DNA of 64,000 bases, from positions 1,550,001 through 1,614,000 of the forward strand of contig PVNU02003892.1 in the NCBI GenBank assembly GCA_003013855.2, in the 5' to 3' direction. Under the pieces are notes generated by a model. That model was not told where the DNA came from. It did no database searches and saw only the letters and a program-made list of their open reading frames with translations. The translations under genes were made by a program, and so were the position numbers. Source of the stretch: Liriodendron chinense (lineage: Eukaryota > Streptophyta > Magnoliopsida > Magnoliales > Magnoliaceae). Each line of letters opens with the position of its first letter. Positions within the stretch are counted from its first letter, which is position 1. Below, piece by piece: positions 26,906 through 35,018 of this stretch.

Positions 26906-29900
26906 TCTTATTGGTTGTCTTAGTTTCTTAAGGATTTCTCACCACACTAAAGATAATTACCAAAATGCCCTCACTAACAGGTTAAACAGGTTTCGCAGGT
27001 GAAACACTGACACGACCCATTATGTTAACGGGTCTTAACGGGCCAACCTGTTATTGACCCGACACGATAAGGCTGGACCCGAACACTGGTTTTTTCGTGC
27101 GGGTTGGCGGGTCATGTGGAATTTTGCCAAGCCTAATTGATCACCTCTGTATTGTCCACCAAGGACGCCCCAACATCGTTTTGGAAGAAACACTAATTAC
27201 ACATTGTATCGTCCAACTCTCCTACGTGCCCAACAACTACCATAGCATTCGTCACTTCACCAGCAATTGGCTCTCCAATTTCCGCAACCTCCAAAGGCAT
27301 GACGTGGATAGTTGAAACATTCCCAAGAGCAACCAACAACTCAGCAAGCCTTTCTTCAAATCCCATCACAGGAAACAACAGATGGTCTCTCGAGTTGGTA
27401 TTTAGTACAACGAACATAAGAGTCCATCACACAAGCCACCTCCGGAATAAAATCCACATGTGCAAAACCCACATCTGGCAACGCGGGATGACAAGTGTCA
27501 CCATTCTCCACCACTGTAGCAGACATCAAGCCACCCAAATCTGACAACGGGCTCTCCAAGCCTCCACAATGCCCAGTGATTGGCTCTCCAATTTCCGCAA
27601 CCTCCAAAGTCATGACATGGATAGTTGAAACCTTCCCAAGACCAACCAACAACTCAGCAAGCCTTTCTTCAAATCCCATCTCAGGAAACAACAAATGGTC
27701 TCTCGAGTTGGTATACAAACATAAGAGTCCATCACATGAGCCATGGTACTTAGTATAGCAAACATAAGAGTCCATCACACGAGCCACCTCCGGAATAAAA
27801 TCCACATGTGCAGAACCCACACCTGGCGACGCAGGATGACACTTGTCACCATTCTCCACCATTGTAGCAGACATCGAGCCACCCAAATCTGACGACGAAC
27901 TCTCTGACCCCCCCCCCCCCCCCCCCCAAAAAAAAAGAAGTCTTGTCCAGTCGCATCACTAAACTCCATTGAAGAGCCCTCCAGGTACTGAAGACTATAG
28001 TCGAATGAAATCTCACCATAGGCTCACCACCCGCCTCCTTCCAAACCCACCTCTCTTCCCCCTTACCTCCCCAAATCAAACTTTCAACTTATAATCAACC
28101 CCCCTCTTTTCACAACCAACCACCTCTTCGCCTCCGCCATAGAAGCCCCTTCATTAAGTTCAATTACCAAACTCCATTGAAAAGTCCCCCCAAGCACTCA
28201 AGACGATAGCCGTATGAAATCTCACCATCGACTCACCATCCCCCTCCTTCCAAATCCACCTCTCTTCCCCCGTCCCCTCCCATATCGAACTTTCTACCTA
28301 CCATGCTCCCCCTCCACCCCCATATCTTCCCCATTTTCCCTAACTCCACCCCGGCTATTACATCCCCAAATGACATCCCTACCCTCACTATCCCTCCTCT
28401 CCCCAAATCCAAAAACCCCCCATCTTCACCACCTCCGCTGACCGAACTTTACCAGTCTTCTTCTCCACCTTCCTCGTTATGTGATGATTGATAGATTTGG
28501 GCCCATATTTGGCTCGTTGGACTGCTAACTCCAGGCCCTCAAATCTTCTGCCATTCAACGTCTTGATCATGGTCAATGCCTCCACCTACTCCGCCTAGAC
28601 GAATGCAAAACCCCTCATCTCTCCCGAGCCTTTCGTTCTTGGAATCACAGCGTCAAACACTGCATTGAACCTCCGAAATACTCGTTTAAAGTAGAGCTTT
28701 GTCCACTCCTCCAAGAAATTTCCACGAAGAGGGTGGGGAACACAAGCATAGGGCCCGTTGCGCCAAATCCTTCTTCCCATCCATAGAGATCTGCTTCCCT
28801 TCCTACTTCTACCCAACACCCCCATCCTCATCAGACATCCGTTCTCCCTCCATTTTCCCAAAAGACAATTTTCAGAAACATCTTCTAACACAAAGATGAT
28901 ACACTGGTGTGATTAACCAAGTCAGTTATTGGCAATGATCTTCCTTGGTGACTAGTTTTCAAAAAGAGACTACCCTATGAATTCCTTATTGGGTTTAGAT
29001 GACAATGGAAAGACATAGTTTCTCTTTCAAAATATCCAATAACACATAGGTATTGCCCCTTTTTAGGACTTACTTCAAATGCATCAGAGGCCCTCCCTAG
29101 GAGATAACTCAAGTCTTTGTGTCTCGCCCTTAGGTCAAGTGATTAATAGATTGGCATAGGCAATGTTTTTCGTATCGTTCTCGCATAATGTATTGCACCC
29201 TTGGGATACGGATACATATAGATTATCGCATAGCATATATCGATTGTATAGCATAATTTATCACTGTTGTTGGGAAACATGGGGAAACATTGGGAAATTA
29301 GTCGAATTTTTCAATGAAACTTCAGGGATTATTAAAAAAGACACCAATACACTTAGAAATCAAAAGGTCAAAAAAAAAAACAATGCACATAATAGGTTTC
29401 CTTTATATAGGGTCCTAACCTATGCATTGTCTGACTAAACTAATGCAACTATATTCAAAGTCAATTCGTAAATTTTATAAATGTAAGAAGACAAGTATGG
29501 AAACATAAGCAATACATTTAAAAGCAAAAGAAGTAGAAAATTAGAAATACACCTGTGGATTTCAAAAAAAATATTTTTTAACATTTTTTTAATTAAAATT
29601 TTAATTTTTCTAAAAAATCCTCAAATTGCCAAGAATGTGTAGATTTAGTTATATATGTTTGATTTCGTGTTTGGACACTAAAATTGCAACCAATTTGTGA
29701 AATTTTGGAGAAATTTTTATTTTCCCCCAATTTTTCGCAACTCGGCCAATCTCCCCCAAATCTCGAAATCAAAGCTTCAAATCCATAACTTTTCATGCAA
29801 AACATGAAGAATCATGGATTTCTTACCATTTGGCACTTTACAAATATATAAACATGAACAAAAATGAATTAAAACTAAAAACCACGCACCTTTTAGAATC

Positions 29901-32900
29901 CGGCCCCAGGAAGCTTTCGATCGTGATTTCAAAGATTTTCTTCCAACAAACTAGAGTGTACTAGTCGAAATCACCTTAAAATGTACAAAGAAGGGTTTTT
30001 TTTTTTTTTTTTTTTTTTTGCAAAAAAATCGGTTTTTGTGAATTTTTTAGGATTTTCCAAACAAAAGTGTTGGATTCCTTTTATTCCTTTCGACATCACA
30101 CTTGATATCGGTATATCACAATCTCTTAAAAAAACAAGGCATTAAAGGGGGAGTGTCGATATGTTGCACAATATTGCAATATCCATGATATATCACAATA
30201 TCATGCAATATATTACATGGTACCATAAAAAATGGTTATTAAAGCTGGGTTTCTTATCGCCCAACTAGGATAACAGATATATCATGATATATCGGTAATA
30301 TTGCAAGATACTGAAAACACTAAGCATAGGAAGTGTATGCTTCAACAGTCATTTGAGCAAAAGGAACTGTAGGAATTGTCTTTCAAGGGCCCAAAGACCA
30401 ACACAAAGTTAAACCCTAAACCCAACTGTTCAATTACCCATTTGTGCCCCTTAACCCCTATTTTCAAACTCTAAATCTATCTTTAAACATCGATTCTCAT
30501 CTCCAATACACCCCCTCACCCAACAACAACCCTATTCTTAAACTTTCTACCACACTTCAACCCTATCTCATACCAAACATCTTATCACAACCCTAATCTG
30601 TCTCCAAAAACTCTCACATGTAACTCTTCTATCCAAACCTTAACCCCCACCCAACCCAAATCCTAGCTTCTTTTTAAGGATAACCAAATTTTATTAAAAC
30701 TCAAAGTAAGAAAATACAAGAAAGATGATGAGGAATCATCCAATCAAAAGAAACTATCACCCCAACTATCTTGGAAGGCCTCAATAGGAGGTAGTTAAGG
30801 CATCAATGTCTCTAGCCACTCCACCACAAGCCAGTTCCCCCTCAAAAACCCGTGCTCCAAAGAGCTAGATTTATCTCTGAATATGTGCTTGTTGCATTCC
30901 TATCAAACCATCCAATGAACAGCGAGAAGAACAAGCTGCTAAAGTGTTCTCCTTTTCCTTTCTCTTTTAATGATGTGCCACAAGGAATAAATCTCTGCTT
31001 CTTCCAACCATCACTTAGCATGTACCGAGCAAGTGAAGAAAACCCCCTATAGCCCAAATCTAAGCATTAAATTCCCAAATCCGAATACATATGGATTTTA
31101 GATGATGAATTTCATCTTAGATGCTCCAATATTTCTCCAATTGATCCAAAAATCAACAAGAAATTAGGAAAATAACAGAAGATAAAGGTAACTGTGGGAA
31201 ATCTCTCCACAAAAGGCCCCAACGAGTCAAACTAAAGGGATTATAAAATGATCACTCTTGTAGAATTTTATATTACATCATGGGAAACAAGAACAACCAA
31301 CTTTATGAGTTCAAAATTCTCATCAAGATTTATCTCTAATAATCCATGCGCATGGCCTTATATGGTATACACAAAGTGCAAAGTCCTACCTCAAGTCAAA
31401 GAAGCCAATAGTAAAACCATATTGGCAATGTTTATAATTCAACCATATAGAACCCCTTCTACAGTTGATCGCTCAAAAAAAAAAAAAAACCCTTCTACAG
31501 TTGTGTGGTCTGGAAAAACCAATGTTTGTATAGAGTCTCCAAAACAAGGTTATATGGTTTATATCTGTCTTCCATATGTAACACAAGTAGGAAACCCATG
31601 CAATTAGTTCTAGGAGAGTCATGAACTTCGAGAGGTAACAAGACATTAGAAGGGATTTCTAACCTAGGTTGGGGCTATTAAGGGAATTTTCTAAGTGTGT
31701 GCGCTTATAAACAATGACTCTTATTTCACCCGTTCTGTGCCAATAGTCGGTGGGGTGCCTTTTTTTCATGTGAGTAGCCAGCACCCTTGCTCCCCCTTTC
31801 CTGTGTGTAGCCCACAATCGCCCTCTCGTGTGTAGCTTGCAACCTCTCTCCTCTCTCTCTCTCTGCATGTAGCCACAGCCTCTTTCTCTCTTTGCGTTAC
31901 ACATGCCATACCCACTAGTATAAAGCTAATGATGGCTTCCAGTTGGACTTGTGGGGCCCACAGTCCAATCGTTTCACTCTTTTAACCATCTTATCAGATT
32001 TGTCTGCCCAACATCACACGCCCTCTATAGCCATTTCCCTAGTTACAAATGGCATGAGTAATCCGACAAAACTCCCACGGAATAAAAATTGCTCACCATC
32101 ATTATTACCATGTATGATTAGGGGAATAAAAGGTAATAATAGAATGCAATTGTCCAGATAACTATTAAACAATACTTTGAAAGAGGAATGCCAATCCTAC
32201 TTGCCCAACATTTCAGCCTCTTCCTTGTACACATGGCACACGTGTACAAGATACAAGCCACTCATAGGACTGATCTCAATCCATGGATGTGCCCTAGCAG
32301 AAAAATCAGGCCAATTGGACGATCCTAACTGCCGAATTTGAGAAATGGACAGCTAAAAAAACAATGACCAACAGTCCACATTCAATGTTCAAATCCAACA
32401 GTCCACCTGATGAGAAACAGAGATCTGTACCATGCCACCAGTAGAAGCCTACAAAGGGACAACGTGTTAGTTGGGTGAGTAGGATTAGCATTCTCAGAAA
32501 ACTGAATCAGACTGTCAAATCAAAAAGGGCAAGATCAGACCCCAACTCGCATATAAAAGCTTTAATCTTTAAGAAAAATAACAAAAGCATAAAACGCTTA
32601 AAATATGGAAACATAAGATCTGGCCAGTTTCTAATATGTAGCAATGAACTATATAACTAAACTGGAAGTCCATTTTAACAATCCATAAAATAAAGCAGAA
32701 TCTAAAACCAAAAATAACCAAGAAACTGTTATATTCAATTTTTTGGGTGTATTGTATGATTCATGTATGATTTTAAAAGAAAAACAAATGATACATGTAC
32801 AATTGTTATTAGAATTCCAATCATGAATGGTAGGGTTCATGTCTTCGAATTCCAATCATGAACTACAATAAGATTTGAAACATAAAGCATAAGATCTTAA

Positions 32901-34695
32901 CCACACAACTACGGACTTTGAGATCTCAGCAGCTTCCATCAAGAGAGCAGAGACAGGCAAGAGCAAGCAAACCTTCTTTTCCTCTCATTATCGCAGCGCG
33001 CTCATCTCTATACCTCAGATTCATGAGTGCATTTCCTGGAGTCGGCTTATCTACCCATATTGAAAACCTCCAAATCAGAAACTCAAGAAAAGCGTCGAGC
33101 TCCGGTTCATACTGAAATAAGAATCCTGGCTAATCCCAAGAAGAGAGAAAAATAGTAAATGACATGCCAACAGACAGCTGCCCAACAATACCTCCGACAA
33201 AATGAAATCGATACAACTAAAATCAAGTAGTAATACCTTCATTAAAGAGAAGACTTTAACTAACTGTTCTTTCAACATAGCCGACATTTCAACATCCAAC
33301 CTTGCTGCATCGAACTGATTGACCCTAGATATTGAAATCGAGATTGAAGCCTGTTTGGAAAACCCCAGCCAAAAATATTAAAATTAAAAAAGAAGTGTTC
33401 ATTTGCAAGACTGTGCACTGATTGGATGTCCCGTTGAATGCCATTGTAATAATTAATAGAGAGGAAATGACCATGCTATGAAGGGTGAATAGCTCAGTAC
33501 TCACACTCCAGTTGAGTTGCAATAATGAATCTAGGGCCCCTTTGGATGCAACTGTCACAAACGGCTTTTCCACAGAAGCCCTTTTCCAGCAATTTCCGTG
33601 CCATCATTTCATCAAAAACCAATCAGAATGGTTTCGGGGGAGACATTGATTCCTCAACTAAATCTTCAGGTGGGTTTGAAAAGGCAGTTTGCAGGTGACA
33701 AGCAAAACGAGCCACAAGACCAAGGTTTCAATCCAAAACCTTGTTTTGATGGTCCGTCCAAACAGGCGCATGGTGAAGCATAAATGGCCAAATTGCAGTT
33801 ACCTACCCTCCTTACATTATATTGAAGTAGGCATTTGGGTGCGTGCATCTGCAGATTGCAATTTCATTACTTTCAAGCTGGACTTGAAAGGAACCTGACT
33901 GCAATTTGAGGGCTCTTCTTCATTAAGGATGCTTGCAAACACCATACTACAAATCTGTTGGTTCCTCTCGTTTAAATGGAATGTTCACAATTCAATTCAC
34001 TGGTGCATCCAAACACAATAATGGAAGTAACCCACCAATTGCAGTTACATTCATTTCAGGTCCAGCTTGAAAGCAACATAATTGTAAGTTGGAAGTCCCT
34101 CAACATGAATGCTAGTGAAAGTAATTGCAATTTGGCCATTCTCACTTCCTAATGCTATAATTGCAATTCAATTCAACAATGCTTCCAAACAGAGCTTAAA
34201 ACCAACTGATGAATTCCAAAAATTAAAAATAAAAAGAAAATAGAGAAGTACACATACATCCCTAACAAGAAAACCCTAAAAGTACAAACCGTATAAGGGA
34301 TTACACACATGAAAATCCTAAAGTAAAAAAAAAAAACGAAGTTCAAAAAGGAAAATACGCAGATTGCAAGCTAGAATCTATAAAGCAAAAAAGTAAAAAA
34401 GAAACAAGAAGTCCTTTTGGAATTTGAAAAAACGAGCTTTCAGCATCAAATCTCAGTAAAATATATAAACCAATGTATTAAAAAAACAAAGCATGATTCC
34501 GGGATGAAAGATTCACGAAAAAGAGGGAAATTAGAAGAACAAATTTTGGGAAACGAAGGAGAGTACCTGAGAAGATTGCTGCAATGATTGCCATTGAGGG
34601 GATAATCTTCTATGGGAATCGATCCAAGCGTCTTCTGGCGGAAGGTCGGGATGATTCGAGGAAGAAGAAGAAGAAGCTAGGGTTTCTTTCTCCAT
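10440..34695 (-). CDS. PEX2: PEX2, peroxisome biogenesis factor 2 (RING-type E3 ubiquitin ligase), 8 coding exons
   Basis: Exons, from the start codon: 34567-34695, 33237-33350, 32973-33129, 18948-19084, 18770-18870, 14565-14682, 11721-11887, 10440-10566. Together they give 1050 nt, a 349-residue protein and a TGA stop. All seven introns are GT-AG and phases agree at every junction. Residues 44-250 match the conserved PEX2 body, including VNQFDAARLDVEMSAMLKEQ, FQYEPELDAFLEFLIWRFS and GGQYIWARLQSFSAFRRWGD. Residues 289-329 form a C3HC4 RING (C289, C292, C305, H307, C310, C313, C326, C329). In plants PEX2 acts with PEX10 and PEX12 in the peroxisomal membrane to ubiquitinate and recycle the import receptor PEX5. 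Length is close to the roughly 330 residues I recall for Arabidopsis. The start is the first ATG of exon 1. The N-terminus (1-43) has a run of six serines and is the least conserved part. Introns are 1216, 107, 13888, 77, 4087, 2677 and 1154 bp. Confidence 0.95.
10887..10901. repeat. poly-C run in PEX2 intron 7
   Basis: Fifteen consecutive C residues. Confidence 0.95.
11721..11887 (-). CDS. PEX2: PEX2 exon 7 (residues 253-307, first half of the RING)
   Basis: Acceptor GTGCAG and donor GTATAT. Starts EMLLLLLPLLNSS (hydrophobic helix), then a Ser/Asp-rich linker and ACPVCQANPTIPFVALPCQH. The RING is split by intron 7 between H307 and R308. Confidence 0.95.
13440..13712 (+). mobile_element. RTE-type LINE 3' end with C-terminal coding remnant (PEX2 intron 6)
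   Basis: Around 13521-13562 the plus strand reads R-G-R-S-stop-R-T-W-I-E-V-M-R, the decayed form of the conserved RTE C-terminal motif (GRGRPK.TW.EV). About 50 bp later comes the 3' UTR motif ending TGGGATAAGGCT, followed by a (GATGAT)n-type tail to about 13702. It runs opposite to PEX2. Confidence 0.65.
13890..14175. repeat. degenerate local tandem repeats and GT-rich microsatellite
   Basis: GAGCATG(A/T)(A/C)C.TTCCACTT recurs at about 13897, 14022 and 14072 with neighbouring CAGCTACT and GTGCCA. An impure (TG)n/(CG) stretch follows at 14101-14175. It lies in PEX2 intron 6. Confidence 0.6.
14565..14682 (-). CDS. PEX2: PEX2 exon 6 (residues 213-252)
   Basis: Acceptor ATGCAG and donor GTAAAT. 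Encodes IERALRARLVYGSPHMNRAV and SFEYMNRQLVWNEFS, in phase 0 at its end. Confidence 0.94.
14741..15000 (-). mobile_element. LINE-like 3' ends (poly-T starts), PEX2 intron 5
   Basis: Poly-T runs at 14743-14760 and 14811-14833 are followed by sequences of the type AATTTATTGATAATAGG. On the minus strand these read as AT-rich 3' UTR ends with poly-A tails. No coding part is recognisable, so the class is tentative. Confidence 0.4.
15091..15142 (-). mobile_element. RTE LINE 3' tail, interrupted by a TIR element
   Basis: On the minus strand it reads ATTGGGATAAGGCTTAGATG followed by GATGATGACGATGATG. The upstream continuation (CCAATTAATTGG) reappears on the far side of the TIR element, at about 16030-16046. 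Confidence 0.6.
15143..16028. mobile_element. non-autonomous TIR element, GATATTGG family, copy 1 (PEX2 intron 5)
   Basis: The 12-bp terminal inverted repeat GTTCAAAGTATC is at 15143-15154 and inverted at 16017-16028. Subterminal regions are rich in CGATATTGGCGATAC-like units. The middle holds the GAAACTTCAGG motif and an ATCC/CATG simple repeat (15480-15630). It splits an RTE tail. ATCCCAATCAAT on the left and ATCCCAATTAAT on the right are a probable degenerate target duplication. Length and internal motifs match the elements at 29161 and 35539. Confidence 0.7.
16590..17110 (-). mobile_element. decayed L1-like fragments (PEX2 intron 5)
   Basis: At about 16680-16833 the minus strand contains GCPLCCHAAKTVHVFVHA, a weak match to the C-terminal zinc-knuckle region of plant L1 reverse transcriptases. 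A T-run at 16868-16876 begins a second LINE-like 3' end. Both are heavily mutated. Confidence 0.35.
17278..17889. mobile_element. MITE with GGGCCTGTYTGG ends, PIF/Harbinger-like (PEX2 intron 5)
   Basis: The left end GGGCCTGTCTGGTTG is the imperfect inverse of the right end CAACCAAACAGAGCC. Flanking trinucleotides TGA and TAA are compatible with the 3-bp target sites of Harbinger-type MITEs. The inner part (about 17395-17720) is a copy of the window's GTGGCATGGCCCAC family, so the element is either composite or carries an insertion. Confidence 0.6.
18143..18525. repeat. irregular tandem duplication in PEX2 intron 5
   Basis: A unit running from ACTTCTAAAATAAAGTCTGT to ACAAGTCTTGCT occurs in full at about 18146-18288 and 18376-18521. 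An extra 3'-half copy (about 18290-18361) lies between them. Copies differ by a few substitutions. Confidence 0.85.
18770..18870 (-). CDS. PEX2: PEX2 exon 5 (residues 180-212)
   Basis: Acceptor CTTCAG and donor GTATCT. Encodes RAWVLIQRVEGFYKAASF and NLLIFLYTGR, a hydrophobic, probably membrane-embedded segment. The intron separating it from exon 4 is only 77 bp. Confidence 0.94.
18948..19084 (-). CDS. PEX2: PEX2 exon 4 (residues 134-179)
   Basis: Acceptor ACTCAG and donor GTACTT. Begins VRTGLEGPGLTIPQKIWYC and ends RRWGDSEQ. This is the most conserved stretch outside the RING. Confidence 0.95.
19571..19640 (+). mobile_element. RTE LINE 3' tail (PEX2 intron 3)
   Basis: AGCCAACCCCAATTGTAGGGATAAGGGTTAG-type sequence is followed by GATGATGAT and a T-run. 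It is the same 3' end motif as at 13660 and 60755. Confidence 0.6.
20081..20300 (-). mobile_element. LINE-like 3' ends (PEX2 intron 3)
   Basis: Two segments (20081-20150 and 20222-20300) begin with TTTATT-rich sequence and contain ATTTTATTAAAA or CTTTATTGAAATAAAG. On the minus strand these are AATAAA-bearing 3' ends. No coding remnant is recognisable. Confidence 0.35.
20305..20540. repeat. GTAACGG-rich MITE-like repeat, copy 1
   Basis: The left end AAGGTATTCAATAAC and right end TATTTTAATACC are imperfect inverses. The interior is rich in TAACGGCC and CGTTACGGGCC units. Related sequence recurs at 21755-21900 and 24745-25045. Confidence 0.5.
21755..21905. repeat. GTAACGG-rich repeat, copy 2 (partial)
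   Basis: Begins AAGGTATTCCATAACGGTTAC, contains CCGTAACGGCCCCGTATGAT, and stops where a TRIM-like LTR begins at about 21923. Confidence 0.5.
21923..22151 (-). repeat. LTR-like unit of a TRIM family (PEX2 intron 3)
   Basis: About 229 bp ending in CCCCTGCA on the plus strand and starting with a mutated form of TGACGCAGGAC. It matches the complete copy at 56880-57113 along its length (GGGGGAGGCACGGAATATCC, CCCGGTCGAGC, GTGTGAAAATGCCCC). A 58-bp spacer containing a tRNA-iMet primer-binding sequence follows. Confidence 0.6.
22193..22204 (-). other. tRNA-iMet primer-binding site (TGGTATCAGAGC)
   Basis: The minus strand reads TGGTATCAGAGC, the standard complement of the 3' end of plant initiator Met-tRNA. 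It lies 5 bp after the end of the long LTR at 22210. Confidence 0.75.
22210..23261 (-). repeat. candidate gypsy LTR, 1052 bp
   Basis: On the minus strand it starts TGAAGATCCC and ends CTGCATCA, giving TGA...TCA termini. A purine-rich CGGGGAGTT immediately precedes it (23262-23270) and a primer-binding site follows. It includes AGGGTTT-rich stretches (22450-22640) and a CTTTATAAGG element (about 22999-23010, minus) that could be the TATA region. No second copy is in the window, so the boundaries rest on termini and flanking signals. Confidence 0.6.
23340..24802 (-). pseudogene. Ty3/gypsy (chromovirus-type) pol fragment: integrase and chromodomain
   Basis: Order on the minus strand: integrase zinc-binding remnant ending CRTCQLAKQRKQ (about 24680), start of the catalytic core (APWQDVSMDFVLGLPKT), frameshifted middle, VSDRD then AYHPQTDGQTEVVNKSL (about 24340), integrase C-terminal domain (GDEVMIRMRPEQFP, ARSVGPYKIVKRLGPNAYVI), a stop codon at about 23700, and a chromodomain (EDILDEHTVSTRHGGFQ, FLVKWKKRP). 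Integrase inserts the cDNA, and a terminal chromodomain usually targets heterochromatin. Protease, reverse transcriptase and RNase H are missing upstream. The fragment is in the same orientation as PEX2, inside intron 3. At least one frameshift and one stop make it dead. Confidence 0.92.
24660..24752. repeat. short direct duplication at the broken end of the gypsy fragment
   Basis: GTATAAACCTGTGTTT followed by GCTT(C/T)CTTTGTTTT occurs twice, at about 24653 and 24718, about 65 bp apart. The second copy marks the point where pol homology ends and a GTAACGG-rich repeat begins. Confidence 0.75.
24745..25045. repeat. GTAACGG-rich repeat, copy 3
   Basis: Dense in CGTAACGG, CTGTAACAG and GTTACGAGGGC units with an A-run near 24858. 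It terminates the gypsy fragment on one side and abuts an AT-rich insertion on the other. Confidence 0.5.
25046..25756. mobile_element. candidate TIR insertion in the L1 endonuclease region
   Basis: CATGGATATG at about 25048 is inverted as CATATCCATG at about 25738-25747, with ATACC/GGTAT motifs just inside. ACACCATGG occurs at both junctions. Removing it exposes the L1 endonuclease reading to the right. The interior is AT-rich and non-coding. Confidence 0.45.
26175..26204. repeat. poly(C)-poly(A) tract between L1 ORF1 and ORF2
   Basis: C17 followed by A13. Similar tracts occur at 27908 and 62084. Confidence 0.95.
26585..27135. mobile_element. non-autonomous hAT element with perfect 8-bp target duplication
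   Basis: ATTGATCA at 26577-26584 and 27136-27143 are identical 8-bp flanks. The ends TAGGGCTAGCAAC and (inverted) TAGGCTTGGCAA are typical hAT termini. The 551-bp interior has inverted ACCCGTTAAC/GTTAACGGGT-type arms and a (TG)n(AG)n microsatellite at 26854-26905. There is no transposase. It is nested in the L1 fragment, which is itself in PEX2 intron 3. Confidence 0.9.
27266..27905. repeat. internal tandem duplication in L1 ORF1
   Basis: ATTGGCTCTCCAATTTCCGC and the following ~135 bp occur at 27266 and 27579. CCACCTCCGGAATAAAATCC and the following ~120 bp occur at about 27437 and 27784. The period is about 310-350 bp with a few per cent divergence. Confidence 0.85.
27908..27936. repeat. poly(C)-poly(A) tract in L1 ORF1
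   Basis: C20 followed by A9. Confidence 0.95.
29161..30323. mobile_element. non-autonomous TIR element, GATATTGG family, copy 2 (PEX2 intron 3)
   Basis: Flanked by GCATAGG at 29154-29160 and 30324-30330. The ends CAATGTTTTTCGTATC and (inverted) TTAGTGTTTTCAGTATC resemble those of the copies at 15143 and 35539. It carries the same internal GAAACTTCAGGG motif and is rich in ATATCATGATATATCGG units. At 1163 bp it is longer than the other copies. A T-run at 29999-30019 lies inside. Confidence 0.7.
30672..31070 (-). pseudogene. L1-type LINE ORF2 C-terminal remnant and 3' end
   Basis: The minus strand reads VLLAVHWMV, ECNKHIFRDKSSSLEHGF and WLVVEWLETLMP, matching in order the W..W.ERN.R.F....SS.E tail of plant L1 ORF2. 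An AATAAAATTTGG 3' end follows at about 30672-30700. Several stops are present. It is not the 3' half of the L1 at 25757-28900, which lies on its 3' side in the same orientation. Confidence 0.5.
31080..32970. other. PEX2 intron 3, 5' part, nothing further recognised
   Basis: AT-rich intronic DNA with a CT-rich patch (31840-31895) and repeat-family motifs near 31950 (GTGGGGCCCAC). No exon or RNA gene is visible. Confidence 0.5.
32973..33129 (-). CDS. PEX2: PEX2 exon 3 (residues 82-133)
   Basis: Acceptor GATTAG and donor GTTTGC. Contains YEPELDAFLEFLIWRFSIWV and NALMNLRYRDER. Ends in phase 1, and the split Val codon is completed 13.9 kb away. Confidence 0.93.
33237..33350 (-). CDS. PEX2: PEX2 exon 2 (residues 44-81)
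   Basis: Acceptor AAACAG and donor GTATTA. Encodes the conserved SRVNQFDAARLDVEMSAML segment and ends FSLMK, in phase 0. Confidence 0.93.
33534..34195. mobile_element. MITE with GGGCCCCTTTGG ends (PEX2 intron 1)
   Basis: Left end GGGCCCCTTTGGATGC and right end GCTTCCAAACAGAGCT are imperfect inverses. Flanks CTA and TTA fit a 3-bp target site. The interior repeats AATTGCA(A/G)TT and CAAGCTGGACTTGAAAG motifs shared with the element at 53667. It occupies about half of intron 1. Confidence 0.5.
34567..34695 (-). CDS. PEX2: PEX2 exon 1 (residues 1-43)
   Basis: Starts MEKETLASSSSSSNHPDL and ends LQQSSQ before donor GTACTC, in phase 0. The EDAWIDSHRRL segment fits the N-terminal DAWI motif of plant PEX2. 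Confidence 0.88.
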
Positions 34696-35010
34696 ATCTT
34701 TCGACGCCCGCCTTCGTCTCGAACAAAGGAAATGACACAGAATGAAGAAAAAAGCAGCGAATTTTAGCGGTAAAAGAACCAGCGGTTCTTTAATCGATGG
34801 GCGAGGGGTAATTTGGTCATGTTCAGGATAAAGGGCGTTTTCGTCATTTTGTGATTCTATGGGGGCGGGAACTAGGGTAGGAAGTTGAGTTCAGGCATCG
34901 CCGATATTTTAAAAAGATTGGCATAATATCGCGATAAAAATACTAAAAACGATGTTGCGATACTATCGTACTATTTAAAATGCCGGAAGACATTTTTTTA
35001 CTCATCCCGA
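34696..35010 (-). promoter_or_regulatory. PEX2 5' UTR and presumed promoter region
   Basis: About 320 bp of relatively unique sequence lies between the PEX2 start codon and the first transposable element at 35019. No confident TATA box is visible. The region is inferred only from position. Confidence 0.35.
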
Positions 35011-35018
35011 GAGAGGAC

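Larger units (their letters stand above)
25757..28900 (-). pseudogene. L1-type LINE, 5' half (ORF1 with RRM, start of ORF2 endonuclease), with a nested hAT element
   Basis: Reading the minus strand: an RRM-like ORF1 (VFRRFNAVFDAVIPRTKGSG..RGFAFV, 28595-28700; EALTMIKTLNGRRFEGLELA, about 28500), then a long Pro-rich and duplicated ORF1 tail (27266-27905). ORF2 then starts with MRILCWNVRDLGSKEKM (about 26040-26145) and continues through an endonuclease remnant ending REDFWVELSLVRGKSDCPWC (about 25760-25830). These are the RNA-binding protein and APE-like nickase of plant L1 elements. Frames are broken repeatedly. Reverse transcriptase is absent because a TIR insertion and gypsy DNA follow. It lies in PEX2 intron 3, same strand as PEX2. 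Confidence 0.8.

Noticed and set aside
27356..27886. 176-codon minus-strand open frame as a host gene
   Set aside because: It lies in an L1 ORF1 with RRM upstream and ORF2 endonuclease downstream, and is internally duplicated; it is transposon sequence.
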